Source of the DNA: Lachnospiraceae bacterium
GTDB taxonomy: Bacteria > Bacillota > Clostridia > Lachnospirales > Lachnospiraceae
Assembly (NCBI GenBank): GCA_022791755.1
Contig: JAAVZR010000027.1
Span: forward strand, 18,565 to 82,564
Length of the DNA stretch: 64,000 nt
Direction of reading: 5' to 3'
Both the position numbers and the translations under genes were made by a program. Within the stretch, counting starts at the first letter, position 1; each line of letters begins with the position of its first letter. Below are positions 33,952 through 41,620 of the stretch, piece by piece. The notes under the pieces were generated by a model, which searched no databases, had not been told where the DNA came from, and was given only the letters and a program-made list of their open reading frames with translations.

Positions 33952-34833
33952 TCAGGGCCTGTGCGCCCACCTTTTGCGGTACTGCGAGGGTGAGATGCCC
34001 TCGGATTTTTTGAATACCTTGTTAAAATAGCTGGGATCGCCTATACCGCAGGCGGCGGAGATGGCTTCGACGCTGCGGCCGCTGAAGCGCAGCAGCTCTT
34101 TGGCGTAGGTGATGCGCTGGCTCAGAATGTAATTGCCCACGGTGAAGCCGTAGCAGCGTTTGAATTCCCGGGCCAGATGAAATTTGCTCAGGTAAAACTG
34201 TTCGCTGAGGCTGTTAAGAGAGACGGCCTGGGCGAAATGGGCGTCAATGTACTCTTTTATGGATGCCAGTTTGTCCTGGGTAGGGCTGTCGTTTGCCGGT
34301 TCTGTGCAAAGAGGGACGGTAACGCACAAAGTCAGTACATCGGTAATCAGCTTGGAACAGATGAATTCGGCTGTCTTATCCCGGCGGGCACTGGCCTCCA
34401 GAAGCTGTAAGACGGGAGCGGAAAAAAGGCTGACGTCGTCAGTATGAAAAATTCCCGAAGGGGTATCTTTAATAAAGCAGGAGTAGTATGGGCGGGCCAT
34501 GGAACCGTTGAAATGAATCCACATCAATTCCCAGGGCTCTTCCTCGCTGCTTTGATGGGAGTAGGGCTGGCGGCAGTCGATGAGGGTACAGTCTCCGGCA
34601 GAGAGGGATGAGGAAATGCCCCGGCAGGTGATCTGTCCCTGTCCGGAGAGCACCAGAATGAAGAGAAAGGAATCCAGTCCCTCTCTCTGACAGAGATGGC
34701 TTTGGATACTTCTGAGCGTACCGACCTCCTGCACATAGAACAGAGATGAGCGGGCAAAGCTGCCCGGCGTATGCAGCTGACGGCGGGACTCACAGATCCC
34801 CTGAGTGGGAAAGGACTGAAATTCTACAGCCAT
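33952..34833 (-). CDS. AraC-family transcriptional regulator
   Basis: 293 aa. N-terminal cupin-like sensing domain (about residues 20-150; [18 protein letters not shown]) and C-terminal double helix-turn-helix (about 190-290; [20 protein letters not shown], then [28 protein letters not shown]). This is the sugar-responsive AraC/XylS layout. It is divergent from the GDP-6-deoxyhexose operon, with 131 bases between the starts, and could regulate it through the direct repeats at 34887 and 34907, although pairing of such a regulator with nucleotide-sugar synthesis is unusual. Confidence 0.9.
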   Translation of the reverse strand: MAVEFQSFPTQGICESRRQLHTPGSFARSSLFYVQEVGTLRSIQSHLCQREGLDSFLFILVLSGQGQITCRGISSSLSAGDCTLIDCRQPYSHQSSEEEPWELMWIHFNGSMARPYYSCFIKDTPSGIFHTDDVSLFSAPVLQLLEASARRDKTAEFICSKLITDVLTLCVTVPLCTEPANDSPTQDKLASIKEYIDAHFAQAVSLNSLSEQFYLSKFHLAREFKRCYGFTVGNYILSQRITYAKELLRFSGRSVEAISAACGIGDPSYFNKVFKKSEGISPSQYRKRWAHRP

Positions 34834-34886
34834 GGGAACCTCCTGACCTCCTGAAATGGGAGCAATATATTACTGTTTTTAAGCAA

Positions 34887-34924
34887 ATTATACCGTTGCA
34901 AAAAACATTATACTACTATATACT
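34887..34924 (+). promoter_or_regulatory. Promoter and possible AraC sites before gmd
   Basis: TTGCAA (34896-34901), 17-base spacer, TATACT (34919-34924). ATTATAC occurs twice, at 34887-34893 and 34907-34913, exactly 20 bases apart, roughly two helical turns, as expected for direct-repeat AraC-type half-sites. Regulator identity is inferred from divergent placement. Confidence 0.5.
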
Positions 34925-34964
34925 GGCTTCTGGAACCTCAAAATTTATGAAAGAGAGAAAGCGT

Positions 34965-36023
34965 ATGGATAAAATCGCACTGATCACGGGAATCACCGGC
35001 CAGGATGGTTCCTATTTGACGGAATTGCTGTTAGACAAGGGCTATGAGGTGCACGGCATCATTCGCCGCCACAGCACGGCCGGTAATGACGAGAGGATCG
35101 CCCATCTGGTCCGAAATCCCAGGGTACATCTGCACTACGGCGATCTGACGGACTCCAGCAATCTGGCCCGCCTGGTGGAAAAGCTGAAGCCCAACGAGGT
35201 CTATAATCTGGCGGCACAGTCTCATGTGGGCGTTTCTTTTGACGTGCCGGAGTACACGGCGGAGGCCACGGGAGTGGGGACGCTGCGTCTTTTAGAGGCG
35301 ATCAAGGAGAGCGGTCTGCCTATCCGCTATTATCAGGCTTCGACATCAGAGCTTTTCGGAGGGATCCCGGAGACGGCGCCTCAGAGTGAGACGACTCCCT
35401 TTTATCCCAAGAGCCCTTACGGTGTGGCCAAGCTGTATTCCTACTGGATCACGGTGAATTACAGGGAATCCTACGGGATTTTTGCCTGCAACGGGATTCT
35501 GTTTAATCATGAGTCCCCCCGGCGCGGGGAGAACTTTGTGACGCGCAAGATCACCCTGGCAGTGGCGAATATTCTGGCGGGAAAGCAGGAGAAGCTGTCC
35601 TTAGGCAATATGGATGCCAAACGCGACTGGGGCTATGCCGGCGACTATGTAGAAGGAATGTGGCGGATGCTGCAGCAGGAAAAGCCCGGCGACTATGTGT
35701 TGGCTACGAATCAGACTCATACGGTTCGGGAATTTGTCCGGGCCGCCTTCAAAGAAGTGGGGATCGAGATCCGTTTCGAGGGCAGCGGCCTGGAGGAAAA
35801 GGGATATGATGTCCGCACCGGCCGGCTCTTGGTGGATGTGGATCCGGAGTTTTTCCGCCCGGCAGAGGTGGAGTTTCTCTGGGGCAACTGTACAAAGGCG
35901 GAGACAGAGCTGGAATGGGAGCGAAAGACAGATTTCGACGGTCTGGTGAAGATGATGGTGAATTCCGATGTGCTGCACATCACCGGAAAATCCAGCGAAG
36001 ACTGGAGATATGCGCATCTGTAG
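34965..36023 (+). CDS. gmd: GDP-mannose 4,6-dehydratase
   Basis: 352 aa from ATG 34965 ([15 protein letters not shown]); an in-frame ATG at 34947 is the alternative. SDR fold with the NADP loop [18 protein letters not shown], the active-site Thr/Ser region ASTSELFG and YxxxK as [32 protein letters not shown] is diagnostic of Gmd. It makes GDP-4-keto-6-deoxy-D-mannose, precursor of GDP-L-fucose and GDP-D-rhamnose. First gene of a gmd-rmlD-fcl-manC operon. Confidence 0.95.
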   Translation: MDKIALITGITGQDGSYLTELLLDKGYEVHGIIRRHSTAGNDERIAHLVRNPRVHLHYGDLTDSSNLARLVEKLKPNEVYNLAAQSHVGVSFDVPEYTAEATGVGTLRLLEAIKESGLPIRYYQASTSELFGGIPETAPQSETTPFYPKSPYGVAKLYSYWITVNYRESYGIFACNGILFNHESPRRGENFVTRKITLAVANILAGKQEKLSLGNMDAKRDWGYAGDYVEGMWRMLQQEKPGDYVLATNQTHTVREFVRAAFKEVGIEIRFEGSGLEEKGYDVRTGRLLVDVDPEFFRPAEVEFLWGNCTKAETELEWERKTDFDGLVKMMVNSDVLHITGKSSEDWRYAHL

Positions 36024-36069
36024 AGATGGCAGCCAGAGGAGAAGAAGACGAAAAGGAGAACAGCGGAAA

Positions 36070-36996
36070 ATGAAAATTCTGATTACCGGCTGCAAGGGGC
36101 AGCTGGGCACGGAGATCGTAAAGCAGATAAAGCTTGGTTACAGTGAAATCGGGGAATTGCCGGAGGCGGTGAAGCGTGCACAGGTCACGGCGGTGGATCT
36201 GCCGGAGGTGGATATCTCTAAATTGCAGCCTACCCTTGACTTTATAGCGAAATGCAGTCCGGATGTGGTGATTAACTGTGCCGCCTTCACCAATGTGGAC
36301 GGATGCGAGACCAACAAAGATATGGCGTTTGCAGCCAATGCCGCAGGTCCCCGCAACCTGGCCATGGCCTGCGAGAGGACAGGGGCCAAGCTCATCCATG
36401 TCTCCACGGATTATGTCTTCAGCGGCCGTGAAAACGGCGGAGTGGCCCTGGATGAGGCGGATGTGCCGGGACCAATCAGCGCCTATGGCACCACGAAGCT
36501 CCTGGGTGAGCAGTATGTGAGACAGTTTTGCAGCCGGTTCTTTATCGTGCGCACAGCCTGGCTTTACAGCTATTACGGCAAAAATTTTGTAAAGACCATG
36601 TACAATGCCGGTAAAAAGACAGGTAAGCTTACGGTGGTAAACGATCAGCTGGGAAATCCCACCAATGCGGTGGATCTTGCTCATGTGATTTTACAGCTGG
36701 CAGCTACAGAGGAATATGGCCTGTACCACTGTACCGGAGAGGGAATCTGCTCCTGGTATGATTTTACTGTGGCTATCATGAAGGAAGCGGGGATCGAAGC
36801 CGTGGTGGAGCCGTGCAGCAGCGCACAGTATAAGGAAAAGAATCCTCAGGCGGCGGACAGGCCGGCCTGGAGCGCTCTGGATAATCGGATGTTGCGGACC
36901 ACGGTGGGGAATCCTGTCAGGCCCTGGCAGGAAGCGTTACAGGCTTTTTTTGAAAACTGGGACGGAGAGAACGGCATGAGAGGAAACAGATTATGA
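36070..36996 (+). CDS. RmlD-like NAD(P)-dependent 4-keto-6-deoxysugar reductase
   Basis: 308 aa from ATG 36070. Short-chain reductase/epimerase: [11 protein letters not shown] dinucleotide loop, [24 protein letters not shown] and YxxxK in [31 protein letters not shown]. Best match is dTDP-4-dehydrorhamnose reductase, but no dTDP-rhamnose genes (rmlABC) are nearby. Because it is sandwiched between gmd and fcl, it may act on the GDP-4-keto-6-deoxymannose made by Gmd, giving a second GDP-6-deoxyhexose such as GDP-D-rhamnose. That is inference from context. It overlaps fcl by four bases. Confidence 0.82.
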   Translation: MKILITGCKGQLGTEIVKQIKLGYSEIGELPEAVKRAQVTAVDLPEVDISKLQPTLDFIAKCSPDVVINCAAFTNVDGCETNKDMAFAANAAGPRNLAMACERTGAKLIHVSTDYVFSGRENGGVALDEADVPGPISAYGTTKLLGEQYVRQFCSRFFIVRTAWLYSYYGKNFVKTMYNAGKKTGKLTVVNDQLGNPTNAVDLAHVILQLAATEEYGLYHCTGEGICSWYDFTVAIMKEAGIEAVVEPCSSAQYKEKNPQAADRPAWSALDNRMLRTTVGNPVRPWQEALQAFFENWDGENGMRGNRL

Positions 36997-37937
36997 TGGA
37001 GAAAGAAGCAAAGATTTATGTGGCAGGCCACAGAGGGATGGTAGGCTCGGCCATCGTCCGCGTCCTGGAAAAGAAGGGATATCACAATATCCTGACCAAA
37101 ACCCACCATGAGCTGAATCTCTGCCGTCAGACAGAGGTGGAGAGCTTTTTTGAGGAGGAGAAGCCGGATTACGTATTTCTGGCAGCCGCCAAGGTGGGGG
37201 GAATTGTGGCCAACCAGGAGGCACTGGCGGACTTTATGTATGACAATATGATTCTGGAGATGAATGTCATCCATTCGGCCTGGCAAAACGGCTGTAAAAA
37301 ACTTCTTTTTCTGGGCTCCTCCTGTATTTATCCCCGCATGGCGCCTCAGCCCATGCCGGAGAGCTGCCTTCTGACATCGGAGCTGGAGAAAACCAACGAA
37401 GCCTATGCTCTGGCCAAGATTTCCGGCCTGAAATACTGTGAATTTCTGAACCGTCAATACGGAACGGACTATATCTCAGCCATGCCCACCAATTTGTACG
37501 GGCCTAATGACAACTATCATCCTACCCACAGCCATGTACTGCCGGCACTGATCCGCCGCTTCCATGAGGCGAAGACGCAGGGACTCCCGCAGGTGACCTG
37601 CTGGGGCACCGGCGCACCGCTGAGGGAATTTCTGTATGTGGACGATCTGGCCGATGCCTGTGTGTTTCTGATGAATCATTATTCCGGCAACGAGACGGTC
37701 AACGTGGGTACCGGACAGGAGCTGACGATCCGGGAGCTGACGGATCTGGTGGCCCGGATCATCGGCTATACGGGAGAGATCCGGTGGGATACCTCCAGGC
37801 CTGACGGGACGCCGCGCAAGCTCCTGGACGTGAGCAAGCTGGAGAGGCTGGGCTGGCGTTATACTACGGAGCTTTCGGAAGGAATCCGACTGGCTTATGA
37901 GGACTTCCTGAATAATCCCATGCGGGCGGAACGATGA
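36993..37937 (+). CDS. fcl: GDP-L-fucose synthase
   Basis: 314 aa. Motifs: [43 protein letters not shown] and YxxxK as [34 protein letters not shown] and [16 protein letters not shown] [17 protein letters not shown]. Fcl epimerises at C3 and C5 and reduces C4 of GDP-4-keto-6-deoxymannose to GDP-L-fucose. Start ATG overlaps the stop of the preceding reductase gene. Confidence 0.95.
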   Translation: MMEKEAKIYVAGHRGMVGSAIVRVLEKKGYHNILTKTHHELNLCRQTEVESFFEEEKPDYVFLAAAKVGGIVANQEALADFMYDNMILEMNVIHSAWQNGCKKLLFLGSSCIYPRMAPQPMPESCLLTSELEKTNEAYALAKISGLKYCEFLNRQYGTDYISAMPTNLYGPNDNYHPTHSHVLPALIRRFHEAKTQGLPQVTCWGTGAPLREFLYVDDLADACVFLMNHYSGNETVNVGTGQELTIRELTDLVARIIGYTGEIRWDTSRPDGTPRKLLDVSKLERLGWRYTTELSEGIRLAYEDFLNNPMRAER

Positions 37938-37949
37938 GAGGAGGCGGGA

Positions 37950-39281
37950 ATGAATATAGTATTGCTGTCAGGCGGATCCGGAAAGCGCCTGTGGCCTTTG
38001 TCCAACGATATCCGTTCCAAACAGTTCATCAAACTGTTTCGCAGAGAGGACGGAAGCTATGAGTCCATGGTACAGAGGGTATACCGGCAGATCCGCCAGG
38101 TGGACCGGGAAGCCACTGTGACCATCGCCACCTCCAGGACCCAGGTCTCCGCAATCCATAATCAGCTGGGGACAGAGGTGGGAATCAGCATTGAGCCATG
38201 CAGGCGGGATACCTTTCCGGCCATCGCGCTGGCCTGCGCCTACCTCCATGATGTGAGAGGGCTTGATCTTCAGGAGGCCGCCGTGATCTGTCCGGTGGAT
38301 CCTTACGTGGATAGCGACTATTTCGAGGCGCTGGGCCGTCTGGGCTGTCTGGCAGAGACGGGGGAGGCCAATCTGGCTTTGATGGGAATCCGGCCCACCT
38401 ATCCCAGCGAGAAATATGGCTATATCATACCGGAGGATGACCGGGAGATCAGTCTGGTGCGAACCTTTAAGGAGAAGCCGGATCTGGAGACGGCGAAGAC
38501 ATATATGGAGCTGGGAGCGCTGTGGAACGGCGGAGTCTTTGCCTGCCGGATCGGCTATATTCTGGATAGGGCTTATGAGCAGACCGGTCTTCGGGACTAT
38601 CACGATTTATTCGCCCGGTATGAGACGCTCAAAAAGATCAGCTTTGACTATGCCGTGGTGGAGAGAGAGCCGAAGATCCAGGTGATGCGTTTTGACGGCG
38701 GATGGAAGGATCTGGGGACATGGAATACGCTGACGGAAGAGATGAGCGAGCCGGTGATCGGACAGGGAATCCGGGACGAGAGCTGTGAGAATGTGAGTAT
38801 CATCAATGAGCTGAACATACCGGTTCTCTGCATGGGACTAAAGAATGTGATCGTGTCCGCCGGTCCTGACGGAATTCTGGTGTCGGACCGTGAGAAATCC
38901 AGCTATATCAAGCCCTATGTGGATGAGATCCGGCAGCAGGTGATGTTTGCGGAGAAATCCTGGGGCAGCTTTACGATTCTGGATCTGGAGGAGAGGAGCC
39001 TGACCATCCGCGTGACTTTGAATCCCGGTCACAGCATGAATTATCACAGCCATGACCATCGCGACGAAGTGTGGACGGTGGTGAGCGGCTCTGGTACGGC
39101 GGTGATCGACGGCGAGCGGCGGCCGGTGGCTCCCGGCGATATCCTGCGTATGCCGGCCGGCTGCCGCCATATGATTACGGCGGATACGGAGCTGAAACTG
39201 ATCGAGGTCCAGATGGGTCATGAGATAAGCGTCCATGATAAACATAAATATCCGCTGCCGGAAGCCTCTCAGATAGGATGA
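37950..39281 (+). CDS. manC: Mannose-1-phosphate guanylyltransferase (ManC-type)
   Basis: 443 aa. Nucleotidyltransferase domain starting IVLLSGGSGKRLWPLSNDI (the Gly-rich signature with RSKQF), PVDPYV and EKPDLETAKTY (family EKP), then a C-terminal cupin domain (from about residue 330: WGSFTILDLEERSLTIRVTL, HSHDHRDEVWTVVSGSG) as in ManC/type II phosphomannose-isomerase-like fusions. It makes GDP-mannose from GTP and mannose-1-phosphate, feeding Gmd. Placed last in the operon. Phosphomannomutase is not in the window. Whether the cupin part has isomerase activity cannot be told from sequence. Confidence 0.93.
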   Translation: MNIVLLSGGSGKRLWPLSNDIRSKQFIKLFRREDGSYESMVQRVYRQIRQVDREATVTIATSRTQVSAIHNQLGTEVGISIEPCRRDTFPAIALACAYLHDVRGLDLQEAAVICPVDPYVDSDYFEALGRLGCLAETGEANLALMGIRPTYPSEKYGYIIPEDDREISLVRTFKEKPDLETAKTYMELGALWNGGVFACRIGYILDRAYEQTGLRDYHDLFARYETLKKISFDYAVVEREPKIQVMRFDGGWKDLGTWNTLTEEMSEPVIGQGIRDESCENVSIINELNIPVLCMGLKNVIVSAGPDGILVSDREKSSYIKPYVDEIRQQVMFAEKSWGSFTILDLEERSLTIRVTLNPGHSMNYHSHDHRDEVWTVVSGSGTAVIDGERRPVAPGDILRMPAGCRHMITADTELKLIEVQMGHEISVHDKHKYPLPEASQIG

Positions 39282-39316
39282 AAGAAGGGGGACCGTGTGC
39301 GCGCACGTTTTTGTTT

Positions 39317-39423
39317 GATGCCCATTTGGGCATCCCTTAACCTGTGTCCATTTGGGCCAGAAGGACTTTGTCCGGCAAAGTGTATCAAAAAACGCTCAGA
39401 CTTTACGGCCTGAGCGTTTTTCT
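39317..39423. terminator. Three-hairpin region with bidirectional terminator between manC and pfk
   Basis: In order: GATGCCC/GGGCATC (39317-39334), ACTTTG/CAAAGT (39365-39381), and the terminator AAAAACGCTCAG (39388-39399) with CTGAGCGTTTTT (39410-39421). The last has an A tract on one side and a T tract on the other, so it can end both convergent transcripts. CCATTTGGGC recurs at about 39322 and 39348. Confidence 0.8.
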
Positions 39424-39488
39424 TTCAGGGGGTTTTTAACAGCCCTTTTTATGGACGCTTTGATCAGGGGCGGGACGCCGCTTTACGT

Positions 39489-40712
39489 TCAATGAAGATA
39501 GGCGTAGACCGGCAGGCCGTCCTCGTATTCTACGGGGGAGGCGCCCTGGATCAGAGGCATGGCGTACTTTACGTAGCCTTCGCCCACATCGCGGCCGCCG
39601 TTTGTGATCCACTCGGCCGGGAAAGGCTTCTCCTGATTGCAGACTTCGTTGACATCCACGCGCACATAGTCGATATGGTATGTCTCGCCTTCGGCGCGCT
39701 TGAAGCCGATCATGATGCCCGTCTCGCCTTCCAGGGCAGCCTTCACACCTTCGGAACCGGCGGCGGCCGCCTCGGTGACGTCGGTCAGGGAGGACAGATG
39801 GGCGGCGCAGCGCTGCAACAGGCTGAATTCGATGGGACGGACCTTGCAGCCGAATTTCTGTTTTACCAGGTCAGCCAGATAGGCGGCGGTGCCGGCCAGG
39901 GACTTGTGACCGAAATTATCCACCGCGATATCGGAAGCGGCATACTCGCAGATAAACTTACCCTCGGTATCGTGTACGCCCTCGGATACGGCCACCATCA
40001 CATTGTTGGTCTTCTGGAAAGCGGCCTCTACATCGGCCAAGAAGCCTTCCACACTGAAGGGAGTCTCGGGCAGGTAGATCAGAACCGGGTTGTCCCCTTC
40101 AAATTTACGGGCCAGCACGGAAGCGGCGGTGAGCCAGCCGGCATGGCGGCCCATGATCTCCACGATGGAGACAAATTTGGCGCCGTATACACCGGCATCC
40201 AGGCTGATCTCACGGCAGGTGGCAGCCACATACTTGGCGGCGCTGCCGTAGCCGGGACAGTGGTCGGTGCAGATCAGATCATTGTCGATGGTCTTGGGAA
40301 CGCCGATGAAACGGATCGGACTGTTTACACTGGCGGCATAACGGGACATCTTGCTTACGGTGTCCATGGAATCGTTGCCGCCGATATAGAAGAAATAGCC
40401 CACGTTAAGCTCCTCCAGCGCCTTCATAAGACGGGGGAACACGGGATCGGCCAGATCCTCAGGCAGCTTGAAACGGCAGGAGCCCAGATAGGAAGAAGGA
40501 GAAGACTGCATGATCTTAAGCTCCTTTTCGGACATATCGGACAGGACGACCTTGCGTCCTTCCAGAAAGCCCTTGATTCCGTTGACCATGCCGTATACGT
40601 GGTCAACCTCGTCGGTGTGCTTCATGGCCTCGGTCACTACGCCGTAGAGGCTGGAATTGATGACGGAGGTGGGGCCGCCGGACTGGCCGACGATTACGTT
40701 TTTCTTGCTCAT
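39489..40712 (-). CDS. 6-phosphofructokinase (PPi-type clade)
   Basis: 407 aa from ATG 40712; this start has AAGGAG eight bases upstream, while a GTG nine bases earlier does not. Residues: VGQSGGPTSVINSSL, FFYIGGNDSMDT, the sugar-binding PKTIDNDL, MGRHAGWLTAAS. PKTIDND is typical of PPi-dependent or related clostridial enzymes rather than the short ATP-type PfkA (about 320 aa). GGNDS, with Asn where PPi enzymes usually have Asp, makes the phosphoryl donor uncertain. It phosphorylates fructose-6-phosphate in glycolysis. A long open frame on the opposite strand (39492-40754) is a shadow of its codon bias. Confidence 0.9.
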   Translation of the reverse strand: MSKKNVIVGQSGGPTSVINSSLYGVVTEAMKHTDEVDHVYGMVNGIKGFLEGRKVVLSDMSEKELKIMQSSPSSYLGSCRFKLPEDLADPVFPRLMKALEELNVGYFFYIGGNDSMDTVSKMSRYAASVNSPIRFIGVPKTIDNDLICTDHCPGYGSAAKYVAATCREISLDAGVYGAKFVSIVEIMGRHAGWLTAASVLARKFEGDNPVLIYLPETPFSVEGFLADVEAAFQKTNNVMVAVSEGVHDTEGKFICEYAASDIAVDNFGHKSLAGTAAYLADLVKQKFGCKVRPIEFSLLQRCAAHLSSLTDVTEAAAAGSEGVKAALEGETGIMIGFKRAEGETYHIDYVRVDVNEVCNQEKPFPAEWITNGGRDVGEGYVKYAMPLIQGASPVEYEDGLPVYAYLH

Positions 40713-40856
40713 GTTTTTCACTCCTTATTATGTTATCGTAGTAAAAGCAGATAAAACTTTCCGCGTCCATTTTATAACAGGTTTAGAGATTATGCAAGGG
40801 GAAAAGGCGGTTTTACCGTCATTCGGGAGAAAAAAAGACCAATCGAAAAAATAGTC

Positions 40857-40885
40857 TGGTCAAAACGATTTTTTTGTGATATAGT
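40857..40885 (+). promoter_or_regulatory. Promoter of the FMN-binding lipoprotein gene
   Basis: TGGTCA (40857-40862), 17-base spacer, TATAGT (40880-40885) with a TG at -14 (TGATATAGT). The ribosome binding site AAGGAGG follows at 40931. Confidence 0.6.
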
Positions 40886-40946
40886 ATCTTCTGTCCGTTA
40901 AAAGGACGAAGTTATAAGTATTTTTTTATCAAGGAGGACTGAAATT

Positions 40947-41414
40947 ATGAAAATGAGAAAAGTGATCTGCGTACTGGCGGCAGGCGTGCTGGCCCTGTCC
41001 ATGACGGCCTGCTCCGGGGATGATGCAAATGCCACCACGGCGGCCACTGAGACCACAGCGGCTTCCGAGACCACAGCGGCTTCCGAGACCACGGCGGCTC
41101 CCGAGACCACGGCAGCTCCTGAGACCACGGCTGCTCCGGCCGGCGCCTATAAGGCAGGTACATACACCGCTTCTTCCAAAGGCATGGAGAGCGATGTGGC
41201 GGTGACAGTCACGATCGACGACAGCGGCGCGATTACGGATGTTGTCATTGATGCCTCCGGAGAGACCCCGACCATCGGCGGAGCGGCGGCAGAGAAGCTG
41301 GTTCCTGTTATCCTGGAGGCACAGTCCGCAGAGATCGACGGGATTGCCAGCGCTACCGTGACTTCCGATGCCATCAAGGCCGCTCTGACTGATTGCCTGA
41401 CCCAGGCACAGTAA
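40947..41414 (+). CDS. Secreted FMN-binding-domain lipoprotein
   Basis: 155 aa. Lipoprotein signal with lipobox LSMTACSG (Cys about residue 22), then a low-complexity linker of about 45 residues built from repeated ETTAAS/ETTAAP units, then a C-terminal FMN-bind domain (about 72-155; YKAGTYTASSKGMESDVAVT to DGIASATVTSDAIKAAL). In this family a Thr in the C-terminal motif takes FMN covalently through ApbE; the motif here, GIASATVTS, has candidate Ser/Thr residues. It would be an extracellular electron carrier. The same linker style occurs in the FAD reductase at 46359, suggesting the two proteins work together outside the cell. Confidence 0.85.
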   Translation: MKMRKVICVLAAGVLALSMTACSGDDANATTAATETTAASETTAASETTAAPETTAAPETTAAPAGAYKAGTYTASSKGMESDVAVTVTIDDSGAITDVVIDASGETPTIGGAAAEKLVPVILEAQSAEIDGIASATVTSDAIKAALTDCLTQAQ

Positions 41415-41480
41415 TGCGTGCAGTGATCTGATCGCTGTCTGAATGCGAGAATGTGGAACCGGAGACTGCTTTCCGGCAGA

Positions 41481-41515
41481 CAGGCCGTATCCTTTTGGTG
41501 GGATGCGGCCTGTTT
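41481..41515 (+). terminator. Terminator after the FMN lipoprotein gene
   Basis: CAGGCCGTATCC (41481-41492) with GGATGCGGCCTG (41501-41512), one G-T wobble, then TTTG. Weak T tract, so partial read-through is possible. Confidence 0.6.
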
Positions 41516-41531
41516 GACTGTAAGAAATGAC

Positions 41532-41560
41532 TTGCCATTGTGACGTGTAGCATGTATAAT
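41532..41560 (+). promoter_or_regulatory. Promoter of the sensor-kinase genes
   Basis: TTGCCA (41532-41537), 17-base spacer, TATAAT (41555-41560). Confidence 0.75.
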
Positions 41561-41620
41561 TGAGGCAGGGAACTTCATCTCCCGAACGAAGAGAGAATGA
41601 TAGAGATACAGGGAGTCAGT

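Noticed and set aside
39492..40754. 420-residue open frame on the + strand, fully antisense to phosphofructokinase
   Set aside because: The minus-strand protein has clear conserved motifs and a good ribosome binding site; the + strand translation is a composition-driven shadow with no recognisable domain.
41038..41140. Repeated GAGACCACGGC units in the FMN lipoprotein gene as a regulatory repeat
   Set aside because: They are in-frame codons of the Glu-Thr-Thr-Ala-Ala linker; a slippage-prone coding repeat is the simpler explanation.
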